From contig CAJLUP010000030.1 in the NCBI GenBank assembly GCA_905209865.1, positions 1-16,617 on the forward strand: a stretch of 16,617 nt of DNA, read 5' to 3'. Shown one piece after another: positions 7,436 through 14,900 of the stretch. The position numbers were made by a program, and so were the translations under genes. The notes under the pieces are model-generated. The model worked only from the letters and a program-made list of their open reading frames with translations. It was not told the origin of the DNA and made no database searches. The first letter of the stretch is position 1. Every line of letters starts with the position of its first letter. This stretch comes from an uncultured Lachnospiraceae bacterium (lineage in GTDB: Bacteria; Bacillota; Clostridia; Lachnospirales; Lachnospiraceae).

Positions 7436-9589
7436 CTAAGAAATTCCTCTCATCGTAAGCTGGATTCGTTTCTTCTTCATATCGACACTCATAACTTTTA
7501 CGTCCACGATGTCGCCGACGCTTACCGCCTCCAAAGGATGTTTAATATACCGGTCTGTAATCTGAGAAATATGCACAAGTCCATCCTGATGAACTCCGAT
7601 ATCCACAAATACACCAAAGTCAATAACGTTTCGCACCGTCCCCTTCAATACCATGCCTTCTTTGAGATCTTTCATTTCCAGCACATCCGTTCTCAGGATC
7701 GGCTTCGGCATCTCATCACGGGGATCGCGGGCAGGCTTTTCCAACTCTTTTACAATATCACGCAAAGTAATCTCTCCGATGCCGAGTTCTTCTGCCAACG
7801 CTTTATAATCCTTGATCGTAAGCGACAATCCTGCCAGCTTATGCGCCGCCACATCTTCCGGGGAATACCCCTGCTTTTGCAGCAGATTTTTCGCCGCTTC
7901 ATACGACTCAGGATGAACGCCTGTCCCGTCAAGCGGATTCTCCCCGTCGCGGATCCTCATAAATCCCGCGCACTGTTCAAACGCTTTCGGTCCAAGCTTA
8001 GGCACTTTCAGAAGTTCTCTCCTGCTCGTAAATCTGCCATGTTCTTCCCTGTAAGCGACAATATTTTTGGAGATTGCCGAACTGATACCGGAAATATATG
8101 CCAAAAGAGGAGCTGACGCCGTGTTCAAATCAACACCCACTTTATTGACGCAGTCTTCTACGACTCCTCCGAGTTTTTCCCCTAACTTTTTCTGATTCAT
8201 ATCATGCTGATACTGTCCGACCCCGATCGATTTCGGATCGATCTTCACAAGCTCTGCCAAAGGATCCTGAAGCCTTCTCGCAATCGACGCAGCGCTTCTT
8301 TGTCCTACGTCAAATTTCGGAAACTCTTCGCTTGCCAGCTTGCTTGCCGAATAAACCGAAGCCCCGGCTTCATTGACGATCACATACTGGACCTGCTCCG
8401 GAATCTCTTTTAAAAGTTCCACAATAAACTGCTCCGACTCACGGGAGGCCGTTCCGTTTCCAAGCGAAATAAGTGAAATATGATACTTCGGAATGATTTT
8501 TTTCAGAAGATCTTTGCTCGCTTTGATCTTCTGCGGAGTTGTCGGCGCCGTCGGATAGATCACTGTCGTTCCGATCACTTTTCCTGTCGGATCAACAACC
8601 GCCAGTTTACATCCTGTACGAAAGGCAGGATCCCATCCAAGCACTACTTTTCCCGCGATTGGCGGCTGCATGAGAAGCTGATGCAGGTTTTTTCCAAACA
8701 CATCAATCGCGCCGTCTTCTGCCTTCTCTGTCAGTTCATTTCGGATCTCCCTCTCGATTGCCGGCTCGATCAGCCGTTTGTAGCTGTCCTCAATAACATC
8801 TTTTAATACCGGAGTTGTATACGGATTGTCTTTTACAATCGTTTTTTTCTCTAAATACCGCAGGATCTCTTCCTCCGGCGCTTCTACTTTGACCGTCAGT
8901 ATCTTTTCCTTCTCGCCCCGATTCAACGCAAGAATTCTATGTCCCGCCAGCTTTTCGGCAGATTCTTCAAACTCATAATACATCTCGTAAACAGATTCCG
9001 CCTCGGGATCTTTCGCCACAGAGCTGACTTTTCCTTTTTTCATTGTCGCTTTTCTGATCCATGTACGGTAATCTGCATTATCAGAAATGATCTCTGCAAT
9101 AATATCTTTTGCTCCGGCGATCGCCTCTTCCGCCGTCTTCACTTCTTTTTCTTCCGAAAGATACTGCTTTGCCGTTTCTTCCAAAGGCTCTTTTGCCTGC
9201 TGCAGCATCAGATACGCCGCCAAAGGCTCAAGCCCCTTTTCTTTCGCAATCGTCGCCCTTGTACGCCGTTTCGGACGATACGGGCGGTACAGATCTTCAA
9301 CCGTCACAAGAGTTTCTGCTGCAAGAATCTTTTCTTTTAATTCCTCAGTCATCTTTCCCTGTTCTTCGATGCTTGAGATCACCTGCTCTTTCTTCTCTTC
9401 CAGATTACGCAGATAGAGAAGTCGTTCATGAAGCTTTCTAAGCTGCTCATCATTAAGTGATCCTGTCACTTCTTTTCTATATCTTGATATGAAAGGGATC
9501 GTATTCCCTTCATCGATCAAATTCACCGCCGCATCGATCTGCCAGCGGTTCACGTCAAGTTCTTCTGTCAGTTTTTGATTGATATCCAT
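7436..9589 (-). CDS. tex: Tex-type RNA-binding transcription accessory protein
   Basis: This is a 717-aa cytoplasmic nucleic-acid-binding protein of the Tex/YhgF family. The family contacts RNA and the transcription machinery, and tex is widely conserved in bacteria. The domains appear in the usual order. An N-terminal helical region (1-310) begins with the family hallmark IPFISRYRKE (31-40) and includes DLYRPYRPKRRTRA (99-112). A YqgF/RuvC-like domain follows (about 314-440, GWDPAFRTG at 318-326). Next is a helix-hairpin-helix region (about 480-560, with ISGISSAISKNIVAYR and KVPKLGPKAFEQ). The C-terminal S1 domain (about 641-715) contains GVFVDIG and DGLVHISQ. The length is normal for the family. 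AGAGAGG lies about 10 nt before the ATG. It is divergent from the RluA-type gene across a 318-bp spacer. Confidence 0.97.
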   Translation of the reverse strand: MDINQKLTEELDVNRWQIDAAVNLIDEGNTIPFISRYRKEVTGSLNDEQLRKLHERLLYLRNLEEKKEQVISSIEEQGKMTEELKEKILAAETLVTVEDLYRPYRPKRRTRATIAKEKGLEPLAAYLMLQQAKEPLEETAKQYLSEEKEVKTAEEAIAGAKDIIAEIISDNADYRTWIRKATMKKGKVSSVAKDPEAESVYEMYYEFEESAEKLAGHRILALNRGEKEKILTVKVEAPEEEILRYLEKKTIVKDNPYTTPVLKDVIEDSYKRLIEPAIEREIRNELTEKAEDGAIDVFGKNLHQLLMQPPIAGKVVLGWDPAFRTGCKLAVVDPTGKVIGTTVIYPTAPTTPQKIKASKDLLKKIIPKYHISLISLGNGTASRESEQFIVELLKEIPEQVQYVIVNEAGASVYSASKLASEEFPKFDVGQRSAASIARRLQDPLAELVKIDPKSIGVGQYQHDMNQKKLGEKLGGVVEDCVNKVGVDLNTASAPLLAYISGISSAISKNIVAYREEHGRFTSRRELLKVPKLGPKAFEQCAGFMRIRDGENPLDGTGVHPESYEAAKNLLQKQGYSPEDVAAHKLAGLSLTIKDYKALAEELGIGEITLRDIVKELEKPARDPRDEMPKPILRTDVLEMKDLKEGMVLKGTVRNVIDFGVFVDIGVHQDGLVHISQITDRYIKHPLEAVSVGDIVDVKVMSVDMKKKRIQLTMRGIS

Positions 9590-9907
9590 TTATCTTGATC
9601 CTCTCTTTAAATTAAGCCATAAACGGCATCACACATAGTTTACCACACACACACTTTCCATTCCACCTTTTCTCATGAACTTTGAACTTTGCACAGCCAC
9701 TTCACGGCAGTCTCATCTATTTTGCATCAGTCCTTTACATCCGTTTAAACCTTGCTGCATAACGCCTTAGATCGCCCGATTGACCTGCTTTGTAAATCTT
9801 TGTTATAATGTATGACTGAACCGCCGTAATATTAAGAATAGATCTGCAAAACCGGACCGGCGGAAAATGCGCCTTATTTCGCGCGCCAAAAACGAAACGG
9901 AGAGATT
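9590..9907. other. 318-bp divergent intergenic region
   Basis: This spacer lies between the starts of tex (minus) and the pseudouridine synthase gene (plus). It holds the plus-strand promoter at 9780-9809 and a leader of about 92 nt. That leader has short complementary arms CCGCCG (9821-9826) and CGGCGG (9858-9863). I see no convincing tex promoter; TAAACT on the minus strand (9642-9637) is a weak -10 candidate. A short CA-dinucleotide run occurs at about 9643-9653. Only a 31-codon open frame without a ribosome site is present, and I do not call it. Confidence 0.6.
9780..9809 (+). promoter_or_regulatory. Promoter of the RluA-type gene
   Basis: TTGACC (9780-9785) and a perfect TATAAT (9804-9809) are separated by 18 nt. 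A TG at 9801-9802 makes this an extended -10. The predicted start is near 9816, leaving a leader of about 92 nt before the ATG at 9908. Confidence 0.75.
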
Positions 9908-10810
9908 ATGGAACGTACGATCACTTATAACATAACCGATAAAGAACAGAATACCCGCATTGACAGTTTCCTTCGGAAGCACGGATATTCCATGCAAAAC
10001 CTGACCCTCCTTAAAAAGATGCCTGAAAGCATTTTAAAAAATGGAGAATGGTCTTATATGCGGACAACACTTCAGGCAGGAGATGTGCTGACCGTCCGCA
10101 TTCAGGAGGAGACTTCCTCCCCGAATATCCCTGCGGTCAATCTGCCGATCGATATTATTTACGAAGATGAAGATATCATCATCATTAATAAAGCGGCCAA
10201 AATGCCAATCCATCCCTCGCTCAACAATTACCGCAATTCTCTTGCAAACGCACTGATGTGGTATTATGAACAACAAAACAAACCTTTCATCTTCCGATGC
10301 ACAAACCGTCTTGACAGGGATACTTCCGGTCTGACCGTCGTGGCGAAACATATGGTCAGCTCCAGCATCTTATCTGACATGACAGCAAAACATCAGATTG
10401 AACGAGAATATCTTGCTGTTGTACGCGGACATGTCACTCCTTCCGAAGGAACAATAGATGCTCCTATCGGACGCACCGGAAGTTCCCTCATCGAAAGGAA
10501 GATTGATTTCGAAAACGGAGAACGGGCAGTTACCCATTACCGCTCAGTTTTTGAACAAAACGGACTTTCCCTCGTTTCTTTGATCCTGGAGACCGGACGC
10601 ACACACCAGATCCGCGTCCATATGAAACATCTTGGTTTTCCTTTGATCGGAGATTATCTTTACAACCCGGATATGGAACTGATCAGACGGCAGGCGCTTC
10701 ACTCTCATCGCCTTCGCTTTCTCCATCCGATAACCGGAAAAGAAATGACATTTACCGCCCCTCTCCCAGAAGATATGGACCGATTATTCCACCCGCAGAC
10801 AGTATTATAA
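9908..10810 (+). CDS. RluA-family pseudouridine synthase
   Basis: This 300-aa enzyme isomerises specific uridines in rRNA or tRNA to pseudouridine. The catalytic motif RLDRDTSGL (134-142) carries the nucleophilic D136. The residue before it is Asn (N133), where most family members have His. Other family landmarks are the entry IIYEDEDIIIINKAAKMPIHP (83-103, cited as a region), the REYLA block (about 166), and GRTHQIRVH followed by LGFPLIGD. The N-terminal 70 residues resemble a weak or degenerate S4 RNA-binding domain (TRIDSFLRK, LQAGDVLTV). The RluA, RluC or RluD subtype cannot be fixed from this, so no symbol is given. CGGAGAG lies just upstream of the ATG, and an extended -10 promoter precedes it. 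No GC-rich terminator hairpin is visible between its stop and the tRNA promoter. Confidence 0.93.
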   Translation: MERTITYNITDKEQNTRIDSFLRKHGYSMQNLTLLKKMPESILKNGEWSYMRTTLQAGDVLTVRIQEETSSPNIPAVNLPIDIIYEDEDIIIINKAAKMPIHPSLNNYRNSLANALMWYYEQQNKPFIFRCTNRLDRDTSGLTVVAKHMVSSSILSDMTAKHQIEREYLAVVRGHVTPSEGTIDAPIGRTGSSLIERKIDFENGERAVTHYRSVFEQNGLSLVSLILETGRTHQIRVHMKHLGFPLIGDYLYNPDMELIRRQALHSHRLRFLHPITGKEMTFTAPLPEDMDRLFHPQTVL

Positions 10811-10894
10811 ATTTACAATTTACAAATACACACTTTCCCTCATTGTTTATAAATTTCTAATTGATACATTTTTAAAATTTATTTTAAAAAAGCA

Positions 10895-10923
10895 TTGACA
10901 TATATCTAAAAGTATACTATAAT
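10895..10923 (+). promoter_or_regulatory. Perfect consensus sigma-A promoter of tRNA-Arg
   Basis: TTGACA (10895-10900) and TATAAT (10918-10923) are separated by exactly 17 nt. The region upstream (10861-10894) is A/T-rich and could act as an UP element. The transcript would start near 10930, about 22 nt before the mature tRNA. Confidence 0.93.
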
Positions 10924-10951
10924 AAGCTTCGCTGTGAACGAAACAGCAAAT

Positions 10952-11025
10952 GTGCGATTAGCTCAGCTGGATAGAGCGTCTGGCTACGGACCAGAAGGTC
11001 GGGAGTTCGAATCTTCTATCGCACG
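10952..11025 (+). tRNA. tRNA-Arg (anticodon ACG)
   Basis: A full cloverleaf of 74 nt can be drawn. The acceptor GTGCGAT (10952-10958) pairs with ATCGCAC (11018-11024), with discriminator G at 11025. The D arm is GCTC/GAGC. The anticodon stem TCTGG/CCAGA encloses loop CTACGGA with ACG at 10986-10988, which reads CGN arginine codons after A34-to-inosine editing. The T arm is GGGAG/CTTCT with TTCGAAT and contains two G-U pairs. CCA is not encoded and must be added enzymatically. It is a single-gene unit with its own promoter and terminator. Confidence 0.97.
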
Positions 11026-11030
11026 TCATT

Positions 11031-11063
11031 AAAAAGATGTCGTATAAGCGGCATCTTTTTTTG
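11031..11063 (+). terminator. Intrinsic terminator of tRNA-Arg
   Basis: GATGTCG (11036-11042) pairs with CGGCATC (11049-11055) through one T-G wobble, with loop TATAAG. Flanking A5 and T-tract pairs extend the stem to about 12 bp. A run of seven or more T follows. It begins 5 nt after the mature tRNA end. Confidence 0.92.
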
Positions 11064-11083
11064 TTTCAATCTATTTACACTCA

Positions 11084-11112
11084 CCAAGGTCTCGGGCAAG
11101 CCCGGACTTTGG
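11084..11112. repeat. Orphan GC-rich hairpin between two terminators
   Basis: CCAAGGTC (11084-11091) pairs with GACTTTGG (11105-11112) through one G-T wobble. Inside, CGGG/CCCG pairs around a CAAG loop, with a single bulged T at 11092. This makes a 12-bp stem without a T-tract on either strand. It lies between the tRNA terminator and the trpS terminator, in DNA that neither unit needs to transcribe. A short ATCGCC tandem follows at about 11116-11127. Confidence 0.7.
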
Positions 11113-11127
11113 CTCATCGCCATCGCC

Positions 11128-11161
11128 AAAAAAAACTCGGAATATCACATCCCGAGTTTTT
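11128..11161 (-). terminator. Intrinsic terminator of trpS (possibly bidirectional)
   Basis: Arms AAAAACTCGG (11131-11140) and CCGAGTTTTT (11152-11161) pair perfectly over 10 bp around an 11-nt loop. On the minus strand the stem is followed by eight T (complement of A 11128-11135), which fits termination of trpS. The plus-strand side also ends in T5, so it may stop read-through from the tRNA unit too. Confidence 0.9.
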
Positions 11162-11214
11162 CATCATTTCAGAATTTTTCATTCATAAAATCGAAAACGT
11201 TCTTGCACATCTCC

Positions 11215-12300
11215 TTACTCTGCGAACTGCTCCGACTGCATCTGAATCAATTCCTTATCATCAAAATAATTAATCTTCATCGCAGCTTTTACTTCCGCAA
11301 GTGTCTGAGCCGCAACCGCTTCCGCTTTCTCGCTTCCTTTTTTAAGCATCTCATAAACCGCAGGAATATCTTTACTGAATTCTTTTCTCCGGTTTCTGAT
11401 CGGCTCCAACTCAGCCTGAAGCACGTTGTTCAGAAAACGTTTCACTTTCATATCTCCGAGCCCACCGCGCTGATAATGCTCCTTCAGCTCATCAAGGTTT
11501 GCATATTCCGGAAGGAATTCTGCAAAATGTTCCTGTTTGCAAAATGCATCAAGATAAGTAAACACTGTATTTCCTTCCAGTTTTCCCGGATCTTCCACAC
11601 GAATATGCGTCGGATCTGTAAACATGCTGAATACTTTCTTTTTGATTTCTTCCGGCTCCTCCGACAGATAAATACAGTTTCCAAGCGATTTACTCATTTT
11701 TGCCTTTCCGTCGATTCCCGGAAGACGCAGACATGCCTGATTTTCCGGGAGAAGGATCTTCGGATCTACTAACGTTTCTCCATATACGGAATTAAACTTA
11801 TGCACGATCTCTTTTGTCTGCTCGATCATCGGCATCTGATCTTCCCCGACAGGAACAGTTGTAGCCTTAAACGCTGTAATGTCCGCCGCCTGACTGATCG
11901 GATATGTGAAAAATCCGACCGGAATACTCGTTTCAAAATTCCGCATTTTAATCTCAGTCTTAACTGTAGGATTTCTCTGCAGTCTGGACACCGTCACAAG
12001 ATTCATATAATAAAATGACAGTTCGCACAACTGCGGGATCTGTGACTGAATAAAAAGAGTTGACTTCTCAGGATCAAGTCCACACGCAAGATAATCCAGC
12101 GCCACCTCGATAATATTCTGGCGCACCTTCTCCGGGTTATCCGCATTATCCGTCAGCGCCTGCGCGTCCGCGATCATAATAAATATATCATCAAAATCAC
12201 CTGTGTTCTGAAGTTCTACACGTCTTCTCAGTGATCCTACATAATGTCCGACATGAAGTTTTCCCGTCGGACGGTCACCTGTAAGCATAACTTTTCTCAT
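11215..12300 (-). CDS. trpS: Tryptophanyl-tRNA synthetase
   Basis: This class I aminoacyl-tRNA synthetase charges tRNA-Trp. From the chosen start it has 361 aa. It shows the HIGH-type motif HVGH (16-19), the tryptophan/ATP-site segment PVGEDQ (150-155), and a perfect KMSKS loop (201-205). The opening RKVMLTGDRPTGKLHVGHYVG fits the TrpRS subgroup that begins with LTGDRPTGKLH (family knowledge). ATG 12300 is preferred over the in-frame ATG at 12309, because GAGAGG lies 2 nt from the latter but 11 nt from the former. It follows the PAP2 gene by 74 nt, and no T-box leader is visible. A strong terminator lies 54 nt downstream. Confidence 0.96.
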   Translation of the reverse strand: MRKVMLTGDRPTGKLHVGHYVGSLRRRVELQNTGDFDDIFIMIADAQALTDNADNPEKVRQNIIEVALDYLACGLDPEKSTLFIQSQIPQLCELSFYYMNLVTVSRLQRNPTVKTEIKMRNFETSIPVGFFTYPISQAADITAFKATTVPVGEDQMPMIEQTKEIVHKFNSVYGETLVDPKILLPENQACLRLPGIDGKAKMSKSLGNCIYLSEEPEEIKKKVFSMFTDPTHIRVEDPGKLEGNTVFTYLDAFCKQEHFAEFLPEYANLDELKEHYQRGGLGDMKVKRFLNNVLQAELEPIRNRRKEFSKDIPAVYEMLKKGSEKAEAVAAQTLAEVKAAMKINYFDDKELIQMQSEQFAE

Positions 12301-12374
12301 AATGTTCATTTCCTCTCATTTCTCTTTTTTATCGAAAGCGTTCTCTTAATGAGTCCGGCTTTCTTATCACGCCG

Positions 12375-13082
12375 CTATTTATTCTGTGCGGCAATCCGTT
12401 TCTGTTTTGAAAATTTTTGTTTTGAAAACTGAGACACCGTTTTCTTTTCCGATGCATAAACAAATCTATAAAGAATATACGCCATAAATGCCGCACCAAA
12501 TACGTCCAGCACAGAATGCTGTTTCAAAAACATCGTTGCAAGAATGATCAGCCCCGCCAAAATATACGCCGTGTTACAGACCGCTTTATGCTCTTTGAGC
12601 TTCTCACTTTCGTGGATCGCGATACATACACTCAGCGAATTGAATACATGCAGACTTGGAAATACATTCGTACATGTATCCGCGCGATACAGCATCCGCA
12701 CCATGTCTACAAAGATATTGTCTCTCTCGAATACGACCGGGCGAAGATCCTGCCCGTTCGGAAATACTGTCGATATGATCAAAAAAATGGTCATTCCGGT
12801 AAACATAAACTTCGCCATTTTATAAAATCCCGGTACGTCTGTGAAGAAAAAATACAAAAACGCAGCCGCTATAAACGCGAACCACATCAGATACGGGATA
12901 ATAAAATATTCAACAAACGGAATCCACTCGTCAAACTGTGTCTGAATGACATGATAATCTGTCGTCACATGTTTTTCCAAAAACAAAAACCATGGCATAT
13001 ATATAAAGATATACAAAAACACCCATGCATGTTTATACTTCTTCAGCCAGCTTCCGAATTTTTTTCTTTCTTTTCTGCCCAT
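12375..13082 (-). CDS. PAP2-type membrane phosphatase (possible inositol phosphorylceramide synthase-like)
   Basis: This is a 235-aa integral membrane protein with about six hydrophobic segments (near residues 20-35, 57-80, 92-108, 146-157, 172-186 and 193-208). It has the PAP2 active-site pattern: a diverged motif 1 (PNGQDLRP, 108-115), motif 2 FPSLH (141-145), and motif 3 KQHSVLD (187-193) with the catalytic-type His. Family members dephosphorylate phosphatidate or polyprenyl pyrophosphates, and the AUR1-like branch transfers phospho-head groups. The substrate is unknown. ATG 13082 is chosen because AAAGGGG lies about 10 nt upstream. A longer frame to 13163 would start upstream of the promoter's -10. 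The C-terminal tail is basic and repeats FSKQK twice. It lies downstream of a lipid kinase gene and has its own promoter. Confidence 0.85.
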   Translation of the reverse strand: MGRKERKKFGSWLKKYKHAWVFLYIFIYMPWFLFLEKHVTTDYHVIQTQFDEWIPFVEYFIIPYLMWFAFIAAAFLYFFFTDVPGFYKMAKFMFTGMTIFLIISTVFPNGQDLRPVVFERDNIFVDMVRMLYRADTCTNVFPSLHVFNSLSVCIAIHESEKLKEHKAVCNTAYILAGLIILATMFLKQHSVLDVFGAAFMAYILYRFVYASEKKTVSQFSKQKFSKQKRIAAQNK

Positions 13083-13103
13083 TATATGACTGCCCCTTTT
13101 CAT

Positions 13104-13132
13104 TTGCAATCTTTTGATTTTTACGATTGCAA
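13104..13132 (-). promoter_or_regulatory. Operator-like inverted repeat at the PAP2 transcription start
   Basis: TTGCAATC (13104-13111) and GATTGCAA (13125-13132) form a perfect 8-bp inverted repeat with a 13-nt spacer. It begins about 3 nt downstream of the -10 box and spans the predicted start near 13128. It could be a repressor operator or a 5' mRNA hairpin. The ribosome site at 13092-13098 lies outside it. Confidence 0.6.
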
Positions 13133-13134
13133 CG

Positions 13135-13163
13135 ATTATAGCACGATTTAAAAAGTACAACAA
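13135..13163 (-). promoter_or_regulatory. Promoter of the PAP2 gene
   Basis: On the minus strand TTGTTG (13163-13158) and a perfect TATAAT (13140-13135) are separated by 17 nt. A TG one base before the -10 makes it an extended -10. The predicted start near 13128 supports translation from 13082. Confidence 0.75.
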
Positions 13164-13174
13164 CCTTCTTCATA

Positions 13175-13194
13175 AAACATTTAGGAAACATTTA
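13175..13194. repeat. Two 9-bp direct repeats upstream of the PAP2 promoter
   Basis: AAACATTTA occurs at 13175-13183 and again at 13186-13194, an 11-bp period or about one helical turn. The pair lies 12-31 bp upstream of the PAP2 -35 box, where an activator could bind. It also lies just after the stop of the lipid kinase gene. In AT-rich DNA this could be chance. Confidence 0.5.
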
Positions 13195-13213
13195 TTAAAT
13201 TTTCTCTCTTCTC

Positions 13214-14140
13214 TCATCCTACAATGACATCCAGTTTTTCGTTCAGGATCTCCGCAGCCGCCTCCTTCCGGGAAAACGCTGCCTCTCCGTCCGTATGGAT
13301 CGGAAGGCTCCTCTCCGCCCTGACCGATACGAAAGGACTCCTTATAACCGCAATCTCTTTCGCTTTCGTATGTTTTCCAAAAAATGCTCTCGGAAGCAGC
13401 CACACTGCTTTGACAGGCGACATATGGTGCGCCACGACAAGATCAAGACAGCCGTCAGTCACCGATGCCTCAGGTGCAAACTGAAAGCCGCCTCCTTCAT
13501 AAGGCAGATTCATAAACGCTGCAAAAAGAGTCTTCTCAAAGATTTTTTCCCTGCCATCCGGCAAAGTTATCGTTATTTTTACCGGTTTATCTTTCCTCAG
13601 CCTATCAAGAGCAACTACCGCATAACTTAATTTCCCAAGTCCGATCTTATTCAGACGCTTCTTCCATTGCGAGACGCACACCTCATGACAGACACCTGCA
13701 TCAAATCCCATTCCCGCGCTTACAATAAATCTCCGTCGCTTTCCTTCTCGTGAAATCTGTCCGACATCTGCGGCGATCACCTTCTTCGGATGCAAAATCG
13801 AATGAAGCGCCTTCATCGGATCTTTCTCCAGTTTTAATCCCCGCGCAAAATCATTGCTTGAACCAATCGGAATATACCCAAACGTCGTTTGATCTAACTG
13901 ACAGATTCCATTCACAACTTCATTAACCGTCCCGTCGCCGCCCAAAACGACAAGAATGTGTTTTTCCCCATCTTCCGTGATCTGTCGTGCCAGCTTCCCT
14001 GCATGACCCCTTCTTCGGGTCAGATGCGCCCGATATGGAACCTTCTCTGCTTTCAGTTTCTCTTCTATCTTCTGCCATGTTTTCATGCCCATCCCGGAAC
14101 GCGCTTTTGGGTTTATAATAAAATCATATTCTCTATCCAT
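13214..14140 (-). CDS. Diacylglycerol kinase-family lipid kinase (DgkB/YegS type)
   Basis: This 308-aa soluble or membrane-associated lipid kinase belongs to the DAGK_cat family. It would transfer phosphate from ATP to diacylglycerol or a related lipid. Landmarks are the N-terminal NPKARSG (10-16), the nucleotide-binding GGDGTVNEVVNG (67-78), GSSNDFARGL (93-102), the SAGMGFDAGV block (141-150), FAPEASVTDG (221-230) and the C-terminal HTDGEA (282-287). The length is typical. Only a weak GAGA-type ribosome site precedes the ATG, and there is a 68-nt purine-rich (minus-strand) gap after the TetR gene, so expression may be low or coupled. The diacylglycerol, undecaprenol or other specificity cannot be read from sequence. 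The next gene is a PAP2 phosphatase that could reverse the reaction. Confidence 0.9.
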   Translation of the reverse strand: MDREYDFIINPKARSGMGMKTWQKIEEKLKAEKVPYRAHLTRRRGHAGKLARQITEDGEKHILVVLGGDGTVNEVVNGICQLDQTTFGYIPIGSSNDFARGLKLEKDPMKALHSILHPKKVIAADVGQISREGKRRRFIVSAGMGFDAGVCHEVCVSQWKKRLNKIGLGKLSYAVVALDRLRKDKPVKITITLPDGREKIFEKTLFAAFMNLPYEGGGFQFAPEASVTDGCLDLVVAHHMSPVKAVWLLPRAFFGKHTKAKEIAVIRSPFVSVRAERSLPIHTDGEAAFSRKEAAAEILNEKLDVIVG

Positions 14141-14208
14141 TCTTTTATCTCTTTTTTCGTTCTTCCACGTTCCTTTTTCTTTTCGTTTTCATCACGTTCT
14201 TACTTTCA

Positions 14209-14823
14209 TTAATCTCCTGCTTCGCAGATCACCCCGTCAAGATAATGTCCAAGTGACCGACTCATATTTCCTTCAAAATCCGCTTTACCATGTTTGATAC
14301 ACCACTCAAATACATTTCCGATAACGATCATCCTGATATCTGTCGTAAATTCCTCGATTGGTTCTTTCAGCGTCACAACGCCTGCCTGCACCGCTTTTTC
14401 AACATAAGTTCTGACCGTCACGATCGGGTAAGGGCGCTCCGTACGAATATCTGCATTTAACGCCTGATTTTTCGTATCATAATAACCAGACATAAATTCC
14501 ACTCCGAGCTCGCGGCAATATTTGACATAATTCAGATAAACCTGGATAATGCCGTCTTTGACCGCTTTCGCATTATCGGGGAAATCCAGAAGATTCGGTT
14601 CAATCTGCGGCTGGTCTTCAATATAATAAGAAAGAAGATCATCCTTTGTCTTAAAGTGATGATAAAAACTCCCATTAGAGACGCCTGCTTCTTCACATAT
14701 ATTTTTAATCGACAGTTCCTCATACCCGCCCTTCTGCAAAATACGTTTCGCCGCATTAAATATCTTCTCTTTCGTTTCACGGGATTTTTGCTGCTGTCTT
14801 GAGATCTGTTCTTTTTCTTTCAT
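14209..14823 (-). CDS. TetR/AcrR-family transcriptional regulator
   Basis: This is a 204-aa one-component regulator. The N-terminal TetR DNA-binding domain is clear: TKEKIFNAAKRILQKGGYEELSIKNI spans about 17-42, and the recognition region EEAGVSNGSFYHHFKTKDDLL spans about 44-64. The helical C-terminal half (about 75-204) has no signature I can tie to a ligand. ATG 14823 is chosen because CAGGAG lies 10 nt upstream; an in-frame TTG at 14859 has no ribosome site. It sits between mutY and the lipid kinase gene on the same strand. TetR proteins often control themselves and neighbours, so the lipid genes are candidate targets (inferred). Confidence 0.92.
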   Translation of the reverse strand: MKEKEQISRQQQKSRETKEKIFNAAKRILQKGGYEELSIKNICEEAGVSNGSFYHHFKTKDDLLSYYIEDQPQIEPNLLDFPDNAKAVKDGIIQVYLNYVKYCRELGVEFMSGYYDTKNQALNADIRTERPYPIVTVRTYVEKAVQAGVVTLKEPIEEFTTDIRMIVIGNVFEWCIKHGKADFEGNMSRSLGHYLDGVICEAGD

Positions 14824-14871
14824 TTCAAGTGCACTCCTGTCTGTTCTGACTTCCTTCAATACATATGAAAC

Positions 14872-14900
14872 AGTTTACCACAGTATTTTACACATTTCAA
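14872..14900 (-). promoter_or_regulatory. Putative promoter of the TetR gene
   Basis: On the minus strand TTGAAA (14900-14895) and TAAACT (14877-14872) are 17 nt apart, with TG one base before the -10. The -35 overlaps the mutY stop codon at 14897-14899. The -10 matches the consensus at four of six positions. Confidence 0.5.

Noticed and set aside
9675..9770. 31-codon plus-strand open frame in the tex/RluA spacer
   Set aside because: It has no ribosome binding site, lies upstream of the mapped-looking promoter at 9780, and has no protein-like features. It is most likely chance.
12301..12374. T-box leader or attenuator upstream of trpS
   Set aside because: The spacer is only 74 nt. It has no T-box consensus or specifier stem; the only stem is GAAAGC/GCTTTC with an 18-nt loop.
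13083..13163. 27-residue N-terminal extension of the PAP2 protein
   Set aside because: It would begin upstream of the -10 box of the likely promoter, so the transcript could not encode it. AAAGGGG precedes ATG 13082.
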